This document shows, one piece after another, positions 41,970 through 49,625 of a DNA stretch of 64,000 bases. This stretch comes from DASQPR01 sp963797675. Lineage in GTDB: Bacteria > Actinomycetota > Actinomycetes > Mycobacteriales > Micromonosporaceae. The notes beneath the pieces were generated by a model. That model did not search any database. It was not told where the DNA came from and saw nothing but the letters and a program-made list of their open reading frames with translations. The stretch lies in contig CAWCQQ010000006.1 of the NCBI GenBank assembly GCA_963797675.1, forward strand, positions 620,001 through 684,000, in the 5' to 3' direction. Numbering within the stretch: position 1 is the first letter of the stretch; the number at the start of each line of letters is the position of its first letter. The position numbers were made by a program, and so were the translations under genes.

Positions 41970-42770
41970 TCAGCCTGCGGTTTCCGGCCGATGTTTGGAT
42001 CTGATGAGGACATCGATGCCGTCGATGAGTCGATCCAGGCCGAATCGGTAGGCATGCTCGGGGTTATAGGTACTGGCGTGGGCCGTGCCGGCCGCGGCAC
42101 CGACGCGGGCCGCGGTCGGGTAGGTGTTCTCGTCGAAGACCTTGGCGAGTAGGGGGCCATTGGCGGCCCACCATTGGCTGTCGTCGATGGCGCTGTCGGC
42201 GACGGCGGCGTGCGCGTCGGCGGCGGCGCGGGCGGTGGCTTGTACGAAGCCGAGCAGGTAGGTGAGGACGTCGTCCATGTCGACGTCGTCGAGCCCGAGT
42301 CCGTCGATCGCGCTCAGTTCGTGCTCGTACTTGGCCATCTGGCCCGGCCCGAGAGGCGGCCTGATCGTCGAGACCGTGGCCGCCCACGGGTGTGCGGCGT
42401 ACAGGGCCTTGTTCTCCTCGGCGATAGCGGTCAGTCGGGCCGGCCACGGCTGACCGCTCGTGTCGGTGCGGGCCATGGCGGCGTAGGCGGCGTCGAGCAT
42501 CAGGTCGAGGAGTTCGGCCTTGCCGGGCACGTAGGTGTAGAGGGTCATCGTGGCGACGCCGAGCGCGTCGGCGACCTGACGCATGGTCAGCGCGTCCAGC
42601 CCATGCGCGTCGGCCAGGCGGATCGCCGTGCCGATCACGGTGTCGAGATTCAGGCTCTGTCGGGGTCCGCGTCGGCTGACGGTGGCCGGGTCGCGCCAGA
42701 GCAGGCGCAGGGTGTGGGCGGGGTCGCCGGCTCCGGTTCGCTGGGTGGTCACAGGAACATCATCTCGCAT
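41970..42770 (-). CDS. TetR-family repressor with TetR_C_1-type ligand domain
   Basis: A 266-residue regulator with a longer than usual N-terminal tail (~45 residues), then the HTH TVIGTAIRLADAHGLDALTMRQVADALGVATMTLYTYVPGKAELLDLML, and a tetracycline-repressor-class C-terminal domain (WPARLTAIAEENKALYAAHPWAATV). ATG 42770 is used; GTG 42752 would remove six residues. A 20-bp GTAC-rich palindrome lies 15 nt upstream. The divergent 56-codon membrane protein gene is its likely partner. Confidence 0.9.
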   Translation of the reverse strand: MRDDVPVTTQRTGAGDPAHTLRLLWRDPATVSRRGPRQSLNLDTVIGTAIRLADAHGLDALTMRQVADALGVATMTLYTYVPGKAELLDLMLDAAYAAMARTDTSGQPWPARLTAIAEENKALYAAHPWAATVSTIRPPLGPGQMAKYEHELSAIDGLGLDDVDMDDVLTYLLGFVQATARAAADAHAAVADSAIDDSQWWAANGPLLAKVFDENTYPTAARVGAAAGTAHASTYNPEHAYRFGLDRLIDGIDVLIRSKHRPETAG

Positions 42771-42784
42771 CGTATTTTGTACAG

Positions 42785-42804
42785 CGTACGTTGTACAATG
42801 TACG
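42785..42804. promoter_or_regulatory. GTAC-rich TetR operator centred on TTGTACAA
   Basis: CGTACGTTGTACAATGTACG is a 20-bp palindrome with one mismatched pair. Another TGTAC lies at 42778-42782, giving four GTAC cores in ~28 bp. It sits in the divergent TetR/small-membrane-protein promoter. Confidence 0.75.
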
Positions 42805-42868
42805 GCGTGAGCGGTCGCATCCGGACCACATCGACATCAGGAACAACTGAACGACTGGAGGTACGGCA

Positions 42869-43039
42869 GTGCGTCCTGACCGCCGGCGTCTCAGCCTGGC
42901 CCTGTTCACGGGAGTACGGCGTCCACGAACCCGAAAGGGCTGGCTCATCACGGTGGCTACCGTCGTGGTGAGTGTGGCGATCAAGGTCACCATCGGCGCG
43001 AGCGTGGTCCTGTTTATCGTCCACTCGTTTACCCGCTGA
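42869..43039 (+). CDS. 56-residue single-pass membrane protein
   Basis: GTG 42869 is preceded by a good ribosome binding site (GGAGG, 7 nt). The product has an Arg-rich N-terminus (RPDRRRLSLALF, RRPRTRKGW) and one long hydrophobic helix (LITVATVVVSVAIKVTIGAS, about residues 26-50), so it should insert with the N-terminus inside. It is too short to be listed by most gene finders. It is divergent from a TetR gene with a clear operator between them, which argues that it is real and regulated. I know no family. Confidence 0.6.
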   Translation: MRPDRRRLSLALFTGVRRPRTRKGWLITVATVVVSVAIKVTIGASVVLFIVHSFTR

Positions 43040-43295
43040 CCGGGATGTCTGTCGACACGATCGAAGGCTTACCTGCAGGTCAAACCCCATCGCCGGAGTA
43101 ATCCAGGGCGTGCCGTGCCAATTTCGGACGGGTAGGACTAATCCGGACCGGCGCGGGGTAATGGCGGTCCCGGCGGAGATACCCCCACTCGAGCGGAGCC
43201 AAACGAAGGGCTCAGGCATGGCAAGAATTCGCCGACACCGGGCATGACTATGGCCGAACATATTCGCCGCGCTCACCGGCGCCGTGACGCCGGCC

Positions 43296-43305
43296 GGAGC
43301 GCTCC
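43296..43305 (+). promoter_or_regulatory. CebR-like LacI-family operator core GGAGCGCTCC
   Basis: The perfect 10-bp palindrome GGAGCGCTCC is the core of the TGGGAGCGCTCCCA site bound by the cellooligosaccharide repressor CebR in Streptomyces. It stands 48 nt before the start of a GH3 glycosidase, where such sites usually occur. The outer two bases on each side do not match. Confidence 0.55.
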
Positions 43306-43330
43306 TGTTTGCCTGGTGCGCTCGTATGCG

Positions 43331-43348
43331 TTGACCTGAGGAGGTCAA
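43331..43348 (+). promoter_or_regulatory. hairpin overlapping the GH3 ribosome binding site
   Basis: TTGACCT (43331-43337) and AGGTCAA (43342-43348) form a perfect 7-bp stem with loop GAGG. The Shine-Dalgarno GGAGG (43340-43344) lies in the loop and right arm, 8 nt before the ATG. Confidence 0.5.
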
Positions 43349-43352
43349 GCAC

Positions 43353-45818
43353 ATGTTCAGTTCACTCCACGTCAGACGTTTCACGCGTCGACAGCTGCTG
43401 ATCGCCTTGACTGCCGTCTTGTTGACGGTCGGGATCGGGCTGCCTGGCATTGCCGGCGACAACAGTGCCGCCGCGAGTTCGCTCGCCGCGCCATGGCTGC
43501 AGGCCGGTCTGCCGGTGTCCGCTCGGGTCGAACTCCTGCTGAAGGCGATGACGCTGGATGAGAAGGTCGGCCAGATGGACCAGCAGCTCGTCACGACATT
43601 GACCGACCCCAGCAGTGCGAGCTGCGGCGATAACGGCTTCAACCTGCCGAACTCGGCGTGCATGCAGAAGATTCTGATCGACCAGCACGTCGGTTCGGTG
43701 CTCGCGGGTGGCACGAACAACCCGATCGACACGACGGGCAAGGGCGGTGCCGGAAACACCGGTCTCGACTGGGCCAATGAGTACAACACGATCCAGCAGT
43801 ACGCCATCAAGAACTCGCGGCTGCATATCCCGCTGGTGTTCGGGGTCGACGCGGTGCACGGCTTCGGGCATCCGTGGCAGGCGCCGTTGTTCCCGCAATC
43901 GATCGGCATGGGCGCAACGTGGGATCCGGCTGCGGCCCAGGCGGGTGGCACCGTGACCGCCAACGCCCTGCGCGCGACCGGATGGGTATGGGCCTTTGCA
44001 CCGGTTCAAGATCTCTCGCGGGACAATCGATGGGGTCGTACCTATGAGACCTGGGCCGAGGAGCCGGCATTGTCGGCCGCGATGGGTGCGGCCGACGTGG
44101 CCGGTATGCAGGCGGCCGGATCCAGCGGTGGTCTGCGGGTGGACGCGACCGTCAAGCACTTCGCGGGTTACTCGCAATCCGTCAACGGTCATGACCGCGA
44201 TGAGGCGCTGTTGCCGCTGAGCTACCTGCAGAGCGTGATCCTGCCGTCCTACGCAGGCGGGATCGACGCGGGTGTCGGCGCGGTGATGGTCGATTCAGGC
44301 TCGATCAACGGAGTTCCGGCGACCGCCTCGCACTACCTCCTGACCGACATCCTCCGCAAGCAGATGGGATTCCAAGGCGTCGTCATCAGTGACTATCAGG
44401 ACGTGCCGGCGCTGCAGAGCACGTACCACATCGTTCCTGACCTGGCCGGCGCGATCGCGGCCGCGGTGAATGCCGGCGTCGACATGAGCATGGAGGTCTT
44501 CGCCCCCGATCAATGGCAGACCGCGATCCTGCAGGACGTCCGGACCGGCAAGATCTCGCGGGCCCGCATCGACGAGGCGGTCCGCCGGATCCTCACCATG
44601 AAGTTCCAGCTCGGCCTCTTCGACCAGCCGTGCGTCAGCGATCCGAGCAAGGCGTGCGTGGACGCGAGCGCCGCGGATGCTGCCGTGACCGCCGGTCGCG
44701 ACCAGACCCTCAAGGCGGCGCAGGAGTCGATGACGCTGTTGCGTAACACCGGTAACGCGCTTCCGCTGTCACCGACAAGCAAGGTCGTCGTCACCGGCCC
44801 GAGCGCCGACTCGATGACCAACCAGCTCGGCGGGTGGAGTGTCAGCTGGCAGGGCGTCTTCGGCGCCGGACATGTCTGCTGCATGGGTCCGGCCGATCAG
44901 ATCCCGCCGGGTACCACCGTGCTCGCCGGCATCCAGGCCGATGATCCGGCCGCGGTGTACGCGCCAGATCAGGCAACGGCGCTCGCCGATTCCAGCACGG
45001 CCGACGCGTATGTGGTGGCGGTGGGGGAGAAGGCGTACGCCGAAGGGCTCGGTGACAACCCGGCACCTGCGCTGGCCCCCGATCAACAAGCCCTGATCTC
45101 CGCACTCGAAGGCACCGGCAAGCCCGTGATCGTGGTTGTCATCGCGGGACGGCCGGTCGGGCTCGGTCCAGCCGAGAGCGCCAACGCCGTGCTGATGGCG
45201 TATCAGGGGAGCACCGAAGCGGGACAGGCCGTCGCCGATGTGGTGTTCGGTAAGACCGATCCGAGCGGGAAGCTGTCGGTGAGTTGGCCGTCGGACGCCG
45301 CGAGCGTCGGTGGTGACTTCAACAGCGGAGCGCCGTCGCCGCTCGGTGACCAGCCCAAGTTCTTCGACCAGTTGCCGGGTACCGGCTCCGGTCCGGGCAA
45401 CGCCTACAACCCGCTGTACCCGTTCGGATATGGGTTGTCGTACACGACGTTCCACACCACCAACCTGTCGGTGACATCGACGGTGCCACGCCACGGCACT
45501 GCCACCGTCACGTTCACCGTGACGAATGCCGGTTCCCGGTCGGGCACCGACATCGTGCCGATTTACGTGGCGCAGCCGGTCAGCACCGTGATCGTGCCAC
45601 CACAGCGCCTGGTCGGATTCACCCGAGTAACGCTCGATGCGGGCCAATCACAGGTGGTGCACGTGTCGTTCCCGACCTCCGCGTTGGGCGAAAGCCAGGG
45701 AGACATCAACGCGGCGGCACCGCCGACCGTCGCGCCGGGTGGCTACATCGTGCAACTCGACAAGAACGACACGACGCCGTACGACGTCGATCTGTCCGCG
45801 CCGTTCACCATCTCGTGA
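43353..45818 (+). CDS. secreted glycoside hydrolase family 3 (beta-glucosidase/exo-glycosidase)
   Basis: An 821-residue exported enzyme. The leader contains a Tat-like TRRQLLIA motif before its hydrophobic core. The GH3 N-terminal barrel spans about residues 45-420: KVGQMDQ, VFGVDAVHGFGHP (substrate-binding Asp), KHFAGY and the catalytic nucleophile Asp347 in GVVISDYQDV. The C-terminal alpha/beta sandwich (about 440-660) has VVAVGEKAYAEGLGD, with Glu residues in the acid/base region, and an Fn3-like domain (about 690-820) closes it. It would release sugars from plant or fungal oligosaccharides outside the cell. A CebR-like site upstream points to cellobiose-type induction. Confidence 0.92.
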   Translation: MFSSLHVRRFTRRQLLIALTAVLLTVGIGLPGIAGDNSAAASSLAAPWLQAGLPVSARVELLLKAMTLDEKVGQMDQQLVTTLTDPSSASCGDNGFNLPNSACMQKILIDQHVGSVLAGGTNNPIDTTGKGGAGNTGLDWANEYNTIQQYAIKNSRLHIPLVFGVDAVHGFGHPWQAPLFPQSIGMGATWDPAAAQAGGTVTANALRATGWVWAFAPVQDLSRDNRWGRTYETWAEEPALSAAMGAADVAGMQAAGSSGGLRVDATVKHFAGYSQSVNGHDRDEALLPLSYLQSVILPSYAGGIDAGVGAVMVDSGSINGVPATASHYLLTDILRKQMGFQGVVISDYQDVPALQSTYHIVPDLAGAIAAAVNAGVDMSMEVFAPDQWQTAILQDVRTGKISRARIDEAVRRILTMKFQLGLFDQPCVSDPSKACVDASAADAAVTAGRDQTLKAAQESMTLLRNTGNALPLSPTSKVVVTGPSADSMTNQLGGWSVSWQGVFGAGHVCCMGPADQIPPGTTVLAGIQADDPAAVYAPDQATALADSSTADAYVVAVGEKAYAEGLGDNPAPALAPDQQALISALEGTGKPVIVVVIAGRPVGLGPAESANAVLMAYQGSTEAGQAVADVVFGKTDPSGKLSVSWPSDAASVGGDFNSGAPSPLGDQPKFFDQLPGTGSGPGNAYNPLYPFGYGLSYTTFHTTNLSVTSTVPRHGTATVTFTVTNAGSRSGTDIVPIYVAQPVSTVIVPPQRLVGFTRVTLDAGQSQVVHVSFPTSALGESQGDINAAAPPTVAPGGYIVQLDKNDTTPYDVDLSAPFTIS

Positions 45819-45846
45819 CCGACGAGCCGGCCGCGGTCTAAACAGC

Positions 45847-45887
45847 CTCGGGTAGTGCCAGCGCTACGGGTGCTGGCGCTACCCGAG
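45847..45887 (+). terminator. 16-bp hairpin terminator after GH3
   Basis: Arms 45847-45862 (CTCGGGTAGTGCCAGC) and 45872-45887 pair along 16 bp with a single G-U pair around a 9-nt loop, 28 nt after the GH3 stop. Confidence 0.85.
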
Positions 45888-45971
45888 CAGCGGCTCGGGC
45901 CGCTGCGATAGACGGCCCCGGACCGTGGACAGGCGACGGCGCACGGTTGTCAGCGGGTCCGCTCTGATTGG

Positions 45972-46775
45972 ATGATGGACGTGCCGCTGCCTCGGATGAT
46001 CGCGACCGATCTCGACGGAACTCTGCTCCGCACCGATTCCACGCTGTCGGATCGCACGCGGGCCGCACTGTCCGGCGCCCGCAAGCACGGCCTCAAGGTG
46101 GTCGCCGCCACCGGACGCCCGGCCCGCGTGATTGACGAATTGTTCGCCTCGTCCGAACTCATCGACATCGCGGTCTGCGGCAACGGTTCGACGTTCTACG
46201 ACCCGAACGACGGTGTGGTCGACATCCGGCATCCGCTGCCGGCACCGATCCTCCGGCAGGTGATCGACACGATCACCGAGGTCATCCCGGGAGCCGGCTT
46301 TGCTGTCGAGACCGGCTATCGGGTCGTGTACGAGCAGAACTACCTCTTCCGTCCAACGCTCGACAACGATCGCACCCTGGTACCACTCGAGCGTCTGCTC
46401 GACGAGCCGGCGGTGAAGCTGATGGTGTGGCTGCCGTCGCAGGATCCGGACGCGGAATGGGCGCGGCTGTCGCCGGTACTGGCAGGTCTTGTTTCCTGCA
46501 CGTGGTCATCGCAGCGCGCACCGTTCGAGATCTCCGCACGCGGTGTGTCGAAGGCCGCCGCGCTCGCGGCGCTCGGCGCGGAGTGGGGGATCTCGGCGGC
46601 GGAGGTCATCGCCTTCGGCGACGCGGCTAACGACCTGCCGATGATGACCTGGGCGGGTACGTCCTACGCGGTGGCCAATGCCGATCCTGCCGTACGGGCG
46701 GCGGCCACCCATCAGACCGCGAGCAACGACGGCGACGGCGTTGCACGGGCGCTGGAGCAGTTACTCGGCCGGTGA
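45972..46775 (+). CDS. HAD-superfamily Cof-type phosphatase (subclass IIB)
   Basis: A 267-residue cytoplasmic hydrolase. Motif I IATDLDGTLL contains the nucleophile Asp13 and general acid Asp15. Motif II is VVAATGRP, motif III is the conserved Lys of VSKAAALAAL, and motif IV is FGDAANDLPMM. The cap domain between motifs II and III is of the Cof (C2B) type. Such enzymes dephosphorylate sugar phosphates or cofactors such as FMN and PLP. It follows the GH3 terminator and has its own start (ATG 45972; ATG 45975 is also in frame). Confidence 0.9.
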   Translation: MMDVPLPRMIATDLDGTLLRTDSTLSDRTRAALSGARKHGLKVVAATGRPARVIDELFASSELIDIAVCGNGSTFYDPNDGVVDIRHPLPAPILRQVIDTITEVIPGAGFAVETGYRVVYEQNYLFRPTLDNDRTLVPLERLLDEPAVKLMVWLPSQDPDAEWARLSPVLAGLVSCTWSSQRAPFEISARGVSKAAALAALGAEWGISAAEVIAFGDAANDLPMMTWAGTSYAVANADPAVRAAATHQTASNDGDGVARALEQLLGR

Positions 46776-46796
46776 ACATGACGTTGTGATGCCGCT

Positions 46797-46831
46797 CCCG
46801 GGCCGGCGCCTGATCTCGGCGTCGGCCCGGG
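46797..46831. terminator. bidirectional hairpin between converging genes
   Basis: Arms 46797-46810 (CCCGGGCCGGCGCC) and 46818-46831 pair along 14 bp with one G-U pair and a 7-nt loop. It lies between the HAD gene and the lamin-tail protein gene, which converge. Confidence 0.8.
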
Positions 46832-46839
46832 GACGCGTA

Positions 46840-48225
46840 TTAGCAGGACAGTGTGCCGGAGCGCAGTGCGTGGTTCTTGTCGTTGCTGTCGTCGGACCAC
46901 AGCACCGTCTTGACGCCTGCGGCGCAGGTCGGCGAGATCGCGAAGCCTTCGTTGTTGTAGTTGGACATGCCGGACGGGCGTTTGTAGGAGGCGGTGACGG
47001 CGAATCGACCCGAAGCGTTGACGGCCAGGGTCGTCGTCTGACCGGAGCAGGTGTCATCGCATTCGGCCCACAGACGGTTGGCCGAGGGCTCCCACTCCAG
47101 GTCCATGACGGCCGGCAGTCCGCTGGCGATTGTCGCGATCCGGGTGAAGCTCCCGCCGGCGAGATTGAGGGCGTAGGCGTAGATGGTGCCGGTCGCCTCC
47201 GAGCCGACAAAGTAGAGGCCGGTGCCGTGGTTGGTGTAGGTGGCGGGGTTGTACGGCGTGCCGGTGTGCTCGTCGTCGAGGCCGGCGGCGGTCAGTACCG
47301 AGTCCGGCACCCAGGCGATGCCTTCGAGACCACTGTTCGGGTCGGCCGCCGGCAGGTCCCCGGTCAGGTTCCACTCGGCGGTCGCGTTCAGCGTGGTGGC
47401 CGTAGACGTCGGGTCGTAGCGCAGCACCTTCAGGAGGCTGGTGCCGTTGTGGTCGTTGTCCCGCTCGGTCGAGACCAGCACACCGTCGGGGGTATAGACG
47501 ACGCCTTCGGCGTCCGGGTCGCCGGAGCCGTTCTGGTAGTGCAATGCCTTACCGGAGGAGAAGCCGCCGGTGGTGTCCGGCTTCCACAGCGAGCCGTTGG
47601 GGACCAGCCTGTATAGCGTGCCCGGACCGTTGTCGACCGCCCAGACCACGCCTGCGGATTGGAAGGACAGGCCGCTGAGGTTGGTGCCGAACTGGTTGGT
47701 CGCATCGGCGTTCGCCACCGCGCTGCCACCCGGCCAGGTCGCGGGCGGCGGTGGCGGGCATGCGTTGGGTGCGCCCTTGGTCGAGGCGAGGGTGGTCACG
47801 AAAGCGCCGACACCGTCCGCGCACCGGCCGTAGGTCGTGCTGGCGTGGCTGGTCCACGAATACGAGTCGACCAGCGTGGTGCCGCCCGGCTGGTAGAGCC
47901 GTGCGGAGTCGGAACTGCCCAGGCCGAACACCGGGTCCACGTCAAGCGCGACGAATCCGCCGGGCGCCAGCGAGGTACCTGAGGCGATCGTGAACACGTG
48001 CGAGTCGTCGTTGTCCTTCAGCACCCAGCCGGACAGATCGACGGTCGAGGCGCTGGTGTTCGTCAGCTCGATCCAATCGCCGGGGCTGCCGCCGCTGGAC
48101 TCGACCTCGTTGATGCGGACACCGGTGGAGGCGGCCTGCGCGGCCGGCTCGATCAGCCCGGCCGAGACGATCCCGACAAGTACCGCCATGGTCAACGACA
48201 GACCCGCCCGCCTATGCGTACGCAT
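46840..48225 (-). CDS. secreted lamin-tail-domain protein with beta-propeller
   Basis: A 461-residue exported protein. The signal peptide (MRTHRRAGLSLTMAVLVG to about residue 32, AQA-AS cleavage) leads into a lamin-tail (LTD) domain, VRINEVESSGGSPGDWIELTNTS through DLSGWVLKDND (about 36-145). A Pro-rich linker (ACPPPPPATWP) precedes a ~300-residue propeller-like domain with SGLEGIAWVPD, TGLYFVGSEATG, MDLEWEP and a Cys-rich end. Similar LTD plus esterase/phytase-like propeller proteins are common in actinobacteria. They are probably cell-surface or matrix binding, and no active-site motif is certain. Confidence 0.85.
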   Translation of the reverse strand: MRTHRRAGLSLTMAVLVGIVSAGLIEPAAQAASTGVRINEVESSGGSPGDWIELTNTSASTVDLSGWVLKDNDDSHVFTIASGTSLAPGGFVALDVDPVFGLGSSDSARLYQPGGTTLVDSYSWTSHASTTYGRCADGVGAFVTTLASTKGAPNACPPPPPATWPGGSAVANADATNQFGTNLSGLSFQSAGVVWAVDNGPGTLYRLVPNGSLWKPDTTGGFSSGKALHYQNGSGDPDAEGVVYTPDGVLVSTERDNDHNGTSLLKVLRYDPTSTATTLNATAEWNLTGDLPAADPNSGLEGIAWVPDSVLTAAGLDDEHTGTPYNPATYTNHGTGLYFVGSEATGTIYAYALNLAGGSFTRIATIASGLPAVMDLEWEPSANRLWAECDDTCSGQTTTLAVNASGRFAVTASYKRPSGMSNYNNEGFAISPTCAAGVKTVLWSDDSNDKNHALRSGTLSC

Positions 48226-48431
48226 AAGTCAGTTCCCTTTCGCTACAACGAAAAGCGCACGGACGTGGCTTCGCCGTAGCCTGTGCTGGGGAGCCGACCG
48301 ACAGTTGAACGTGAGACCAACGGCCGGCTCATGGCGGTCGTCGGAGTGTGGCGGGCGTTCCGCGCGACCGGCGACCTGCGGGTACGAAAACCGTTCGACA
48401 GCTGCACCGAGTCCTGGCACAGTGGCGCACC

Positions 48432-49379
48432 ATGACGGACTTCGAGCGTGTGACCTCCGCGGATGTGCAGCTCATGCAGGGGTTGGCGCAGCGCGTCACG
48501 GCCGCCCGCCCGGATCTGATCGGCGCAGGTGCGTCGTACGGGGAACTGGCCTGGATCTGGGGCCAGGGGAGCGCCCTCTACGCCGCAACCTGGCCGCGCC
48601 GGCTGTGGTGGCACGGTAACGAATTGGTCGCATGGGCCTGGACCTTTCTTCCGCGCCAGGCGAGGCGCAGTGACGGATCGGTCACGGAGGTCACCGGCGC
48701 GAATCTCACCTATCAGATCCATCCCGACCACACCGAACTGGTCGACGAAGTGATCGACTGGTACGACGACGTTGCGGCCGGCCTGGAGCGCACGGTGTGC
48801 CTGACGGACGCCGAGGAGTACGCCCGTAAGCGGTGGGCCGCGCACGGCTATCAGGACGACGTGGAGACGCTCGGCGACGACGGCGAATGGACACAGCTCA
48901 ACGAGCGGGACCTCACCGACGTGGAGCAGCCGGCGCTGCCGGACGGATTCCGGTTCCGTACCGCCGACGAGGCCGGGCCGCAGGCTGCGGTCCGGGCCCA
49001 CATCGACGCCTGGGCTCCCTCGACGTACACGGCCGAAAAGTACGAGGACGTCCGGCAGACCGCGGCGTACCGCGGCGACCTGCACGTCCTGGTGGAAGCG
49101 CCGGACGGGACGATGGCCTCCTCGACGATCATGTGGTTCGACGAAGCGAACAAGACCGTCGAGTTCGAGCCGGTCGGGACGCATCCGGACTACCGGCGGT
49201 TGGGGCTGGCAAGGGCGATGATGCTGCACGGGATGCATCTGGCGAAGGCGGCCGGGGCCACGCATGCGACGGTCGTCTGCCTGGGTGCACCCGGGCATCC
49301 CGCGGCGCGCGGGCTGTACTACGGGCTCGGGTTCCGGGAACTCTCGCGGGATGTGCCGCTCATCAAGAACGCAGGCTGA
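48432..49379 (+). CDS. GNAT-family N-acetyltransferase (two-domain)
   Basis: From ATG 48432 the product has 315 residues. The C-terminal GNAT core has EFEPVGTHPDYRRLGLARAMM (motif A; R-x-L-G-x-A) and VVCLGAPGHPAARGLYYGLGFREL (motif B). The N-terminal ~150 residues, with many Trp residues (LAWIWGQGSALYAATWPRRLWW), form a second, degenerate GNAT-like half. It is probably a cytosolic acetyltransferase for an amine or antibiotic of unknown identity. The longer frame from 48348 lacks similarity. The next small gene begins 5 nt after its stop. Confidence 0.85.
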   Translation: MTDFERVTSADVQLMQGLAQRVTAARPDLIGAGASYGELAWIWGQGSALYAATWPRRLWWHGNELVAWAWTFLPRQARRSDGSVTEVTGANLTYQIHPDHTELVDEVIDWYDDVAAGLERTVCLTDAEEYARKRWAAHGYQDDVETLGDDGEWTQLNERDLTDVEQPALPDGFRFRTADEAGPQAAVRAHIDAWAPSTYTAEKYEDVRQTAAYRGDLHVLVEAPDGTMASSTIMWFDEANKTVEFEPVGTHPDYRRLGLARAMMLHGMHLAKAAGATHATVVCLGAPGHPAARGLYYGLGFRELSRDVPLIKNAG

Positions 49380-49384
49380 GCTGC

Positions 49385-49606
49385 GTGAACACCGACCCGA
49401 CCGGGTCGGAGGTTCAGACGAGTACCGTGATCCTCCCCGAGTCGACGGCCCGGTTCTACACCCGGCCGGACGTGACCCACCGGCTCGTCGCCGACCTGAC
49501 CCCGCACCAAGTCGCCCTCGCCTATGAGGCGAACCGGAACTCGGTGGAGTTACGGGCGATCGAGGAGATCGTGCACGTGCAGTACCCGGAGCCAGTACGG
49601 CCCTGA
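49385..49606 (+). CDS. 73-residue hypothetical protein
   Basis: GTG 49385 to TGA 49606 gives a 73-residue soluble protein: STVILPESTARFYTRPDVTH, LVADLTPHQVALAYEANRNS and IEEIVHVQYPEP. The composition and codon use are coding-like and it follows the GNAT gene by 5 nt on the same strand, so it may be co-transcribed. No family is recognised and no strong ribosome binding site is seen. It converges on the phenylacetate-CoA ligase gene. Confidence 0.5.
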   Translation: MNTDPTGSEVQTSTVILPESTARFYTRPDVTHRLVADLTPHQVALAYEANRNSVELRAIEEIVHVQYPEPVRP

Positions 49607-49625
49607 GTCGACGCTGCGTCCTGGC

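Larger units (their letters stand above)
43040..43352 (+). other. 313-nt leader upstream of the GH3 gene
   Basis: The stretch holds several GC-rich inverted segments, a 9-codon mini-ORF (ATG 43218 to TGA 43247, encoding MARIRRHRA), a CebR-like palindrome (43296-43305) and a hairpin over the ribosome binding site (43331-43348). I see no longer gene. The middle part (43090-43210) could fold extensively, but I could not match it to a known riboswitch. Confidence 0.5.

Noticed and set aside
43090..43210. Riboswitch (c-di-AMP or guanidine type) in the GH3 leader
   Set aside because: Some GC-rich stems and a GGGGTAATGG segment recall such elements, but I could not align the conserved cores. Only a covariance search could decide, so it is listed as an unassigned leader.
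45819..45971. Attachment site or repeat at the GH3-HAD junction
   Set aside because: The symmetric sequence is a single strong hairpin right after a stop codon and is explained as a terminator.
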